NCBI GenBank assembly: GCA_024449915.1
Contig: JAMZAV010000801.1
Span: forward strand, 212,566 to 276,565
Direction of reading: 5' to 3'
Length of the DNA stretch: 64,000 nt
Origin: Sweltsa coloradensis
Taxonomy: Eukaryota > Arthropoda > Insecta > Plecoptera > Chloroperlidae
Part shown: positions 23,201 through 35,300 of the stretch, in pieces
How the letters are laid out: each line of letters starts with the position of its first letter
Numbering within the stretch: the stretch's first letter is position 1
Program-made: the position numbers and the translations under genes
Notes under the pieces: model-generated
Told to the model about the DNA's origin: nothing
Databases searched by the model: none
Seen by the model: the letters and a program-made list of their open reading frames with translations, nothing else

Positions 23201-26163
23201 ATGACAGACAATTCACAGCGTTATCACCCCTCCCGCGCATTGCCAGCCGCTATGATTGTCGTGTAAACAATCCTGTGCTACCCTCGTCTTTGGTTCGTCT
23301 TTGTGAAGGTTGTACCTCTCGGTAGTCTTTGCTCTGTGAAGTTAATTTTATTTACCCTCAAATTGCATTGCAAACCAAACAAACTTTCCCTTAAATTTCT
23401 ATGACGATACAAGTAGCCATGTTGTTGGTACTGAGCAAAGAAATGTTTATGTTTAAAAATTTTGTTAACCCGTTGAATTATTAATTATTTTACAGAGAAG
23501 TGCCGTTTTTATTGTATTCATATTTGAAAAACGAAAAATAACTTTTTTTCAATCTTTGTCAAATATTATAGGCCTACACATTTGTATTTATTTTGTAATT
23601 TTTTTAACTTATATTTGATCTTTGATGCCTATTTTATGCCAATGGGATAATATGTAGCCTAGGTAGGCCTACTGTATTTAAAAAAATATAGGCCTAAAAT
23701 ATGACCCTTTTTCAAATTGTGTTAGATAGTGGTACTGTTTTACACTTCATTTTATTTTGTAGAATGTTCCTTAGGCCTTACTATTACAATTGACCTTTTA
23801 TACCTATTTGTGTTTAAAATACTATGGGTGAAGTGCTACTTTATTGATGAATGATGTTCTGATTGCACTTATAAACGTAGGTACTAACAAAGCTTTCAAT
23901 TGTGTCTGGAAAATTTTATCAACATTGTGAGTACCATATCCATTTGACTGGTAGAGAGCATAACAAAGCAATTTGTTTGTGGGAAATAAGGTAGGCTACG
24001 GCTACTTTATTACATAAGATTTCAGTCACAAAATAAGATTTGTGCTAACTTCCAAGCAGGCAATGTCTAGCCTAGGTGAGCCCTTAATCGCACTTAACAT
24101 AAACAAGGCGGTTACTATCGCTTTCACAACAAAAGGGGTGCAACATCTCATGGACGCGTCGGTAGAAATACCTACGGACCGCAAAATTTTTGGGTATTCA
24201 CATCGACTACAGGCTAAACTGGAACTGCCATATTGACTTGCTGTGCAAGAAGCTAAGCGCAGCATGCTACAACTAAAAACACTCATGAGACAATGTAACA
24301 TACAAACGGTGAAAACTGCATTTTTCGCCCTTGTCCAGTCTCTTCTCCGGGATGGCATCTTGTTTTGGGGCAATGCCTCAGAAAGAAGAAGAGTGTTCCA
24401 CCTCCAAAAAAGGGAGTGAGGTAGGCCTACATGGTAGCCTTGAGTTCAACACAATCTTGTGGAGAAGGTTTCAAACCGCTTTGAATTCTAACACTACCCG
24501 GAATCCATATAAAGGACTCAAATGGCACTGTTCACCAGAGACAACCCTGCGCTAACAATCACAGGTGCTGAACTGAAGTGCACAACCACAACACTAGGTC
24601 TGCAGACAAAACTGTATCAAACGTCACATGCTGAAGAAACTTGACAAGAATTCGCTTCACCTGGGAGTGAGAGTAACGAACAGCCTTCCACACGAGATGC
24701 AGGTCCAACCAGAGAGATCCTCAAACAGAAACTCCACAAGTATCTCCTAAAAAGCCTTCTACAACACCCAGTGAACTTACCTTGTAACACAAAGGCATTA
24801 GCATTGTACATATTCTCAAACCTCTTTTTAACAAATTGACACATTTTACATATTTGGAAGCCATTGTTGGCTTCCACATGAATGTAAATGAAATGCTAAA
24901 TAAATAAATTATAATAGTAATAAAAGTATGCCCCGACTGGGGATCGAACTCAGAACCTCTCCAATCGGGGCATACTTTTATGACAGTTGCTATCATTTAC
25001 CAATAAAGTCCTCAAAGTGGTCTTATTCTTTAAAAAATTATGTATTTATTATTTATACTACCCTACTCATGGGAGATGGATTAGATTGGATTTTTCTATG
25101 TGTTCTTTCAGTAATGATGACTACATTGCAGTCTTCTGTTAAATTTATATCATCATGGATGTCAACAGTCAAAACAAATAGCAATTTTATAAGGTTTGTC
25201 TTGTGTCCTTGATAGCTCAATTGGTAGAGCTATGGTTCGTTAAGCCAGAGGTTCTGGGTTCGATCCCCAGTTGGGGCATACTTTTATGACAATTGCTATC
25301 ATTCACTAATAAAGTCCTCAAAGTGGGCTTATGCTTAATAAAACTTATATTCATACTACCCAACTCATGGGAGATGAGAAGAGATTGGATTTTTTCATGT
25401 GTTCTTTCAGGACTGCGATTCTATAACTCTGACGGAGTTGGACCCGGGCATTTTCTACCGTAATCGACTCGGTTGTAACTGATCGACCCAGTTGAGGTCG
25501 CTATCGTTGCGATATAATCCATGACAACCGAGTCCGACTCGGTTATATTTGTATAAAATGGTGGATGATAAGCCTTGGCCTACACGTAAACACAGCCAGA
25601 TTATTAACTTTCTCAAACGAATAACAATAGTATGCTCAAAGAAAAGAAAACTTACCTTTAGTAAGGGCCTACCCCTAAAAGTCCCGTGCATTCCCTTTTT
25701 TCATGAAATTATACCATTTAAATCCAATTTCTCCCCGATTGGAAATAATACACACATCTATGTCATTTTGAATATTTGACAACTGACTGCGAATCATTTG
25801 TTCACATTTGACCGTCCACGGCCATGTAAATCATACCTTTTGACCTCGACCAACAACAACCGGAACGATTACTGTTACTCCCGAGTCGGTCCCGTGACAG
25901 AGTTGAACCCGTGAAGTTACTGAATAGGGGCCCAGTAATGACAGCTACATTGCAGTCTTCTGTTCGATTCATATCATGGATATCAACAGTCACAACAAAT
26001 AGCAATTTAATGAAGGTGTGTCTTCTTGTGTCTCGATAGCTCAATTGGTTAGAGAGCCAGAGGTTCTGAGTTCGATCCTCAGTCGGGGCATACTTTCATG
26101 ACAATTGCTATCATTCAATAATAATGTTCTCAAAGCGGGCTTATGCTTAAAAAACCTTATATT

Positions 26164-26211
<48 letters not shown>

Positions 26212-26279
26212 TAACTATGGCTATAAGAACTATGACAAGTTTTTGGCACTTCGTTGTGTTTATGTGTGTGTGTATGTAC

Positions 26280-26310
<31 letters not shown>

Positions 26311-29300
26311 TGTATGTATGTATGTATGTATGTATGTATGTATGTATGTATGTATGTTCGATGTGCAGGGGCCAAACTACTCGTCCGAATTTGACGAAAT
26401 TTCACACCAACGTCAAGGACCAATAGATAGAGTGCTGTTAACATGGACAGCAAACTTCGCAGGAATCTAACCTACAAAAAAAATTAAACAAATTACGAAA
26501 GTTTGCTTTGAAAAAAATACCTTTTCTCACCAATGTTACCACTATGAATGTTTACTAGGAAAACGCTAAAGTCCCGCCGCGTTGTTGGATGAGCGTATAT
26601 GGTGCATTGAGCTGCAATGTGTTACGCCGATTTTCTGTTGTTCTGTGAAAAAAACATTACTTAGTCGAAGATTTATTTTAATTAAATTAATTTTTTTTTA
26701 AATAACTTAATTTTTTAATTAAATTAAATTTTATAAAAAATTAACTTAATTTTTTAATTAATCGTAATTTTTAAAAAAGAAAAAAATCGTAAAATTGCAA
26801 TTTTTAAAAGAAATAATTATTCGATTGCGCTCAAATTTATTTTGAATATATTAGTTCGTGAAATTAACGTTCTGTAAAAAAATCATTACAATCGGATAAA
26901 GCATGTACTGTAGGTGTTATAAGTCAAAGAATTGTTTTAAAAAAGAAAAAAAAAACGTAAAATTACGATTTTCATGAGAAATAATTTTTCTATTCCGCTC
27001 AAATTTCACACGAATATCTTAATTCATAAAATCAAGGTTCTGTGAAAAAATCATTACAATCAGATAAAGCATGTAGGTGTTATAAGTCGAAGAATTTTTT
27101 TAAAAATAAAAAAAAATCGTAAAATTGCGTTTTTTATGAGAAAAAATTTCCCGATTGCGCTCAAAAACGTGGCAGTTCTAAGTTCAGAGATTTCGAAGGC
27201 CTCCATAAAATTTCATCGCAATCGGAGTATCGGTTTAGCCGGAATCGTGTGGACAAACACACAAAAATACAAAAAAAAAAAAAGAAAAAAAAAAAAAACA
27301 TTCCGGATTTTTTTCTCCAGTGTAGTGAAATGGAATCTTCGCTTCGCTCGCTACGCTCATCCAACAACTGACAAAAAATTCAGAATTTTTGCCCTGCCAA
27401 GTTACAAAAAATTTATTACTGGCAAAAATCGAGTTTTGCATAGCTTTACTAAATTGGATTTGATTTGAGGATCATAAAAGATGGATGCAGAACATATCGA
27501 GCCGATGTGGGGTCCGTGAGTGGACCTTTCTAAAACATATTTTGGAATCTAGTAGCTTTGACACTTTGGTGTTGACAATGTGATATGTTTTCATTGTTTT
27601 GGTGTCGCCCGCGTACACATGCATAGCGTGCATTCAGTGGCAGACAAGTCTCGACTTGATGACTCATGCAGAGCTGCATGCATTCATGCTATGCTGCAGC
27701 TGCAAATGCAAATGTGGTACTCGCTCACTCGTCCAACAACGACTTTGGCGTTTGCCTAGTAATAATAATTAATAACCCATGGAAATGTGTAATGCATTGC
27801 AGTTCGTGCCTGCAAGCTTGGCTGGAGCAAGACACCTCGTGCCCCACATGTCGTCTGGTCCTCAGTGTTGACAGTCCAGCTGGTTTGGACGCCGCAGCAC
27901 GTATGGATTTACCGGGGGATACCCAAGAGAACCAGATGCCCAACCGACGTCCACCCAACCACTTCTTCCACTTTGACGGTAGGGATGCTAGTTTCTGTCG
28001 TACCTTACTTTATAACTGAATAGGATAGTTTATTATATAAATAAATGTTGTATCCTGGATATGAATCAATACCTCCATCTGCAAAGGAAGAATCAAAATT
28101 CACTCGAGTAGGTAGTACATATAAATGTTTGCCACCTACTGGCTCCAGTATGGCCTAAATACATTTTTTGTAAACATTTGTTTTAATTTTTAATTTTATT
28201 AAATTTATTGTATATTCTATTTATTTACTTAAGTTGCAAAATCTGATTAACATAAAAGACAATTTTGAAATAGAATAGCCTCTTAAATTGACCTATACAT
28301 GAATATAGAATTAGATTGTCTACACTTGAGTTTTACTAATTTGTATTCGTGCGTGCATGTTCTACAGGATCGCGGTACGTGTCGTGGCTACCCAGCTTCT
28401 CAGTGGAGGTGACCCACACTCAACTCCTGCGCTCCGATCAGGCCCTGCCCGCCCAGACGTCTCAGCTAGACGCCATGGCTCGGCAGGTACAGCAGCTCTT
28501 CCCGCACCTGGCGCTGGCTACGATCGCAGAAGACTTGCGCGCGACTCGCTCTGTAGAGCTGACGATTGAGAATGTCCTCGACGGTCGAGTGGTACCGCCA
28601 CCGCCCATGTTCCAAAGAGAAGTGGAGGTTCCACAACTGATTCCGGAACCTGCCTTTCGAGGCGTATCTGAAACACCTGGCACTTCCAACTGGAATCATC
28701 TTTATACAGAATCGACTCCAAGGTAGAACACGGTTCTTTATAATTATTGTATGTGTTACAAGTTTATCTAGGTACCGTTGGCAGTAGGGCTCTACAGGGC
28801 AACCCTAAAAAATTTGGTGTAAGTTGTGCTCGCCAGCTCGAATTTGCATTCACCAAGTACTATCGTGGGGAAGTTGGGGTCTGGGGCAATTTTTTTTCCG
28901 ATTTAATATCATGACTGTTTAGCCTGAAACGCATTTTGAAGGCAAAAGTTCATTAAAATTAAGCGTGATAAAGAAAGCCAATGTTACATTGATAACTGCC
29001 TAGGTCTACCTGGCATTACGTCAATTCTCCGATGACCATGACCTCCGTCCGCGTGAAAATAGAGATGTGATGGCTATGTTTCAGCTAAACAAAACACGTT
29101 GTTACTTTGTTTATATTTTACTTTTGTTTATTTGCGCCGTTAAACACGTATGTAGGCCTACAATTTAATCTAGCCTTAAAACTTTGTTACTTAGTTTATA
29201 TTTAGGGATGACGAAACCCGACTTTTTTACAACCCGGATACCCGTCCACATGACCCGCGGGTTACCCGGGTAGTAACACAAAAAAGTCGTGTGGGGTGGG

Positions 29301-32300
29301 ATTTTGAGGGTGCAAAACGGATTGCCAAACTTTTATTCCGATTTACGGATTTAAAAAAAAAAAAAAGTTCTACGTTTTACTCCGTTTCGAACTAAGGCTG
29401 GTCAAAAAATCGATACTTCAATGCAATATCGATAATTGGAAATATTTTCGATATCGAAATATCAAAATTTACACAAAGAAAGCAAAATTTCGTAATTTTG
29501 GTGGAGGTGCAGGGTAGGTAGTCGAAATTAAATTAATCCTTGCTGGATCATGGTAGAGGTGCCGGGTCATAAAAACGGGATTGTGTGATCGTATAAATTG
29601 TTTAAATGTGTATTATGTTGATACCTTATCAACCCTAGTGGCCTCAAATCATTAACCTTTTCTGTGCGGCCATCGAGTATACTCGTTGCCGCCATCTTGT
29701 TTCCCAGTGCGGCCGTCGAGTATACTCGAGCTGAGGTTGTTTCGAAATGCGCGGGCTTGTTGCTGCTGATAGGTATTGTGGAAGTCATAATGAATACATT
29801 ATTCGAGTAAGCTAATAATAACATTTATTGAGTTTCACATTGAAAGGACTACAGAGAAAACACATCTGCTTTCCAAACCAGCAGTTGAGAGAGTTAGACC
29901 TTCATTTGTCTTTAAGCTCAACAATGATCTAACATAACAATTGGCTGGTGGTTGGAAGTCACAGCCTTCTAAATAAGTAAAATGTCAGGTTGTACAATTA
30001 GTAGATAAAGTAGGTCACTACAGGACCCCCCCTCCAGTGAACGAGCGTAGCGATGGGAAAGAAATCTCTATGTGCCGAGGCGAGCCGGTGCGCACACGCG
30101 ACGTCCTGCTCGTGTCGTGACTAGTGGTGGGGTAGCAGTGACGGCAGCATAAGTCCCGACCAAAGACGGATTGGCGGATGTTGATCCAAAATTGTTGCGG
30201 ACAACGGAGGCAGGTATTATCCTAGGTAGCCGGGAAGTGCTTGATGTTCGGTCGATTAGATTGAACGGTTTGGTCGATGGTTGTGCAGTATCAGGAGCTG
30301 TGCTGTCAAGAATGAAGGCAGGCTTCAACCGATCTATGGACACTACCACTCTTTTCCCTATATGCAGAATAGTGAAATACTTCTCGTGCCTTGCTATGAT
30401 TTCGTATGGACCGTCATACGGTTGCTGAAGCGGAGTTCGGACAGCGTCATGGCGCACGAAAACGTGGGAACATGTTGCGAGGTCCTTGAACACAAATACA
30501 TCTTTTTGCCCGTGTCGGGTAGGGCGTGTCGGTCGGAGCATCTGGAGTTGTTGGCGAAGTCGGCTGACGTACTCTTATGTGCTGTCTGGCGTTGACGTCG
30601 GAGGCGACAAATATTCTCCTGGAAGTCTGAGAGTAGTTCCGTACACCAACTCGGCAGATGTAGCTTTTATATCCTCTTTCCATGCTGATCGAATGCCCAA
30701 CATGACCCATGGCAAGTTATCGGTCCAGCGATCCTCTTCATGGCATTTGAGTGCGGCCTTGAGCTGGCGATGGAGGCGTTCGACCATGCCATTGGCGGCA
30801 GGGTGGTACGCTGTAGTTCGGATGAGAGTAGTGCCTAACAGGTGGTTTAGAGACCTGAAACGGGCTGACTCAAACTGCCGGCCTTGATCGGTAGTGATCC
30901 GAAGGGGCGTCCCAAAACGCGATATCCAGCCTGTGATGAGGGCAGAAGCAACTGTATCCGCAGTGATGTCGGATAAAGGAATTGCTTCCGGCCAACGAGT
31001 AAATCGATCTACGCATGTAAGCAGGTAACGAAATCCAGATGACTCAGGAAGAGGACCCACCAGATCGATGTGGATATGGTCAAAACGAGCGTCTGGAGCG
31101 TTGAAATGTTCAACAGGTGTCGAGACGTGTCGTGTGACCTTTGATCTCTGACACGCTATGCAGGCCCTTGCCCACTTCTTGCAGTCTTTCTTTATCGAAG
31201 GCCAGACGTAGGTCCTTGAGACAAGACGGACTGAGGCAGCAACACCGGGATGGGACAGACTATGAAGACTGTCAAACACCTGGCGTCGGAGAGTAACTGG
31301 CACAAAAGGTCGGTCTATTGACGTGGATGTGTCACAGTATATCGTAAGGTCTGTGTCAACAAGGCTCCGACGTTTCAGTTCGAGTGCAGTGTCAGAATGG
31401 AGAAACGCTTGGAGTTTGGGATCGTTCACTTGGGCTTGGGCAATTGTCTCATTACTCTCAGAGGCCGAGATCGCTTCCACCCTGGACAGAGCATCGGCAA
31501 CGACATTTTCCGTACCGGGAACATGCCGAATGTCTGTTGAAAATTGCCCAATGTAGTCAAGGTAACGAAATTGCCGCGGGGAACACTTGTCAGACTTTTG
31601 CTTGAACGCAAATATCAATGGCTTGTGGTCGGTGTAGATTGCGAACGTCCTGGCTTCCACCATATGACGGAAGTACCGGATTGCCTCGTAGACTGCGAGG
31701 AGCTCACGATCGTATGCGCCATAATTGCGTTGCGCCGTATTCAGCTTTCGCGAGAAAAACGCTAGTGGTTGCCAACCTAAACCCGTTTTCTGGTGAAGAG
31801 CAGCTCCAATGCACCTGTCAGAGGCATCAGCGACGATTGCAAGCTCTGCTCTAGAGTCAGGGTGCGCAAGAAGTGCTGCTTGTGAGTGACTACGCTTACA
31901 CTTATCAAACGTGTTCAACAGCTCTGGCGTCCAAACGATGGGCATCTTACCTGAAGCATCAGCACCGACAAGAAGGTCGTTGAGGGGTGCCTGAAGCCAT
32001 GCAGATGGCATGAATCGACGATAGAAATTTATCATCCCAAGAAACTGTCGTAGTTGCCTAATGTTGCTGGGTTGTGGAAAACAAACGATAGCATCGACCT
32101 TATCTTCGAGAGGTCGTGTCCCACTGGCGTTGACGGTGTGACCAAGGAAATTCACCTCGGAAACACCGAAAATGCATTTTGAAGTGTTTATCAGGACACC
32201 GTACTCTGATAAGCGTGCGCCACTGTCAGACATCGCCCTTGTTTAAAGTCTATGTGTGTCTCAGAAGTACACTTACTCAGGAACATTTAGAATCATTCAT

Positions 32301-35300
32301 GTTAATGTCAACACAGAAGGACCTTTTGTTAAAGATAAACGAACAAGAAATTATCAATAAAGTTGCAGAGAGAAGTGCATTCTGCGTAATCAACTACTGC
32401 TGTGATTAACCGACAGTGTTGGCTCGGGCGCTAAGCGCTCGACTCTGATTCGGGAGGTCCCGGGTTCGAATCCCGCCGAGACCGGCAATCCTGACTGAAG
32501 GTTTTTTCCAAGGTTTTCCTCAGTCGTTAATGCGAATGCAAGGGATTGAGTCGTATTAAACAGCCCTCGGACATCCCTTCACAATTTCCTATCCGCACAT
32601 ACCTAGTTCACCTGAAGAGGGGCTAATTGCACCCTATAACAGGTTTCCCACGATAAAAATTTAAAATTTTACTGCTGTGAATAGGAGCAAAGGTGCGTAC
32701 ACTTTTTTTAAACATCCGTTACTATTGTTTGCTACATTGTTTTATCTGTTTAAAATTAACTTTTCCCTAAATACACTTCTCTTAAAAAATTAATATTTAC
32801 ATCGTTAACCTTATCTATAATAATTTGTAGGGATTTAAAAGGTACCAATTTTTCCGGAAATTTTGGAAAAAAAACGTGTTTTTTCCGTTTTTTTCCGGGC
32901 ACGTCGGAAAAATTGGAAAAAATGAAAAAATTGGTTTTAAGGTGCATAGGATAAATAAAATTGATATGAATGTAGTAATGATTATTTTTATCAATAAGGT
33001 AGCCCAATTACATATCTCACAGTTTTTAATTCATTATTTTAATAGTAAAATGAAAGGTAAATGCCTTAGTTGTTCTTGTTAGGTTAGACTAAAATTATGA
33101 TTGGAATTCTCATTTCAAAGACAGTTTTGTGACCATATTGTAAAGTAATAGGGCATGCCGTGGGAGGGACTAAAGCTTAACATAGTATATCTATAAACAG
33201 GAGTCAAATTAATGCTCGCCCGAGGCTAGTGAAACTTTGCTCGCGCTAGTAAAAATCTAATTACTCTAGTCCGACAGGCGAGTACTTTTTCCAGAGTTCC
33301 CAATTGCCGTTCAAAAATCTCAATATTTCGCAACAATAACTTAACGAGTTTCCAGTAGTAGTGCACTACCTAGTATGGAAAATTGTTGTAAATATGCAAA
33401 CAAAATAAAAAATCGCTTAATTTAGGATTATTAATATTACGGTTAAAATTCGTTTCCGGTCGCTCCCTAGCCCCCCTACACATAAGTCAAACCCGGCAAA
33501 TATTGTGACTTAAAACATTCACATATACCCTATTATTGTTTTACATCAATATAACCTATTTGATTGCCGACTGTAAAAATGCTCTTGGGCTAGAGGACTA
33601 TTGTTGCCATTAGCCCGAAGTGCTAGTTGCAAAAAAAGTTAATGGCTATAAATAGTTATAATTGCAAGGGATTTTGGAAAATGCTAGATGTAGTATTGCT
33701 GCCATTTTGCTGTCATTTATAAACATCAATAGTAAACACGCGTACGTAAACACATGAAAATAAACTAACAATAATAATCTTAATTTATAATTTACCATAA
33801 AGATTCCATTAATCTAAAATGAACTACGAGGAAGTATAAACTTTATGAAAAGTAAAGAAAATTCAATTTTTCCCAATTTTTCCAATTTTTCCGGAAAAAA
33901 ACGGGAAAATATCCGTTTTTTTCCTCGACTTCAATTTTTCCGGAAAATTTCGAACCCTTATAAATACATTTGTGTGCGGATAAGTGTAGGCTATTAATTT
34001 CTTTTATATATTTTATTAAGTTATAAAACATAAAGTCTAACGATTATCTAGGGCGACGGTCGTTGCCCGGCAGACAAGCGCATGCGACTGCTTAGGCGAC
34101 ACGAACTCCAGCCCTATATACACCTACCAGAGTTGGGGGGTTTTCAGCTATCTGCACACACCGCCCCGAAAGAGTTACAATCTTGCAACTCGGTATATGA
34201 CCTGGTATGTGGTCCATGACATGCCAAAAAAAAAATCAACCCGATCCGACAACTCGTTCTGTGTTAAAAAAGGCTCTCAACATCGTCAAATTCCTTTTGG
34301 CTGGCTGGGTGGGTGGCTGGCTAGGAGTTCTCTGCGGAGATTAATTTAGCCTACAGAGAAAACGGTTAATCTTAGAACTATGAAACTTGGACCACACTTA
34401 GATGTACTTCAGACGCAGTGACTTTTGCTTTCAAAACCAAAATCGGGTAACAGGGACCGTAGAAAATCAAAATTTGGATGAAAATCAAAACGCGTAATTA
34501 CCAAGGCGTGGTAATTTATACAAACTTGAAATTAAACATGCTATAAACCATTATAAATATCTTGCGTCCAAAACACAAGGGGCTAAATTTGGGGATAACC
34601 ATGGGCCCAGAAATTACAAAAAACATATCTGAACTTTAAGAAATGAATCATTCAAAGAAAACGCTACAACTGAGGAAAGCTTGGCTTCCATTTTTTTTTT
34701 TACAAATTTTTGTATTTGGTTGGATATTATACTACCTGTGTCTTCTAGTCAAAACAATGCAGAAAGGATATTCAGATAAGTTGAAACAATACTTGTAATA
34801 AGTTATTAGACGTTAGTCGACTACTACTACTTGCTTAGGACAACCATATTTAGGTTATCGGCGCACGCTCTTAAGCCATGAGCTTAGAATTTTTACAAAC
34901 ATCCGTCTTTACATTAAAACTCACAAAATCCACGCTTTTTGATTGTTACAAAAATTTCGGGATATAAAGAAAACACGCTAAAATAGGATAGGATAGGACG
35001 CGAATGGGTGCCTGAAGGTATGCAGTGAGGGCAGTGGCATAATTAGGGAGGGGCGGGATAAGACCCTCAAAATGTCTTTTTTGAGCCTAGAAATCGGGAA
35101 CTAACTAATAATATGTCCAAAAAAAATTAGCCTTCGGCGAAAAGGCCTCCGGCGGCTGGGGCTCTGCCCCAGACCCCGCGGTTTTCCGCTCATAATTTTG
35201 GGCCGCTCACAACAGATTGCCCGGGCCGGTTTTCTTCCCCAATCCGCCCCTGATAGTATACGCATAATATTCTACTGACCCAACCCTGGTTTGATGTTTG

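Larger units (their letters stand above)
29777..32225 (-). mobile_element. 5'-truncated Ty3/gypsy element
   Basis: On the minus strand: the end of RT, RNase H, integrase, a polypurine tract (GGAGGGGGGGTCC) and one LTR. There is no gag, protease, most of RT or 5' LTR; homology stops abruptly near 32215. It is antisense in AMFR intron 7. Its integrase is clearly different from the element at 13778-18237, so it is a different clade (CsRn1-like by style, uncertain). Confidence 0.88.

Noticed and set aside
26105..26470. Frames rich in Ile or in Met-Tyr-Val-Cys
   Set aside because: Translations of the AAT and GTAT microsatellites.
28462..28721. Several minus-strand frames of 67-77 codons
   Set aside because: Shadows of AMFR exon 7 on the opposite strand.
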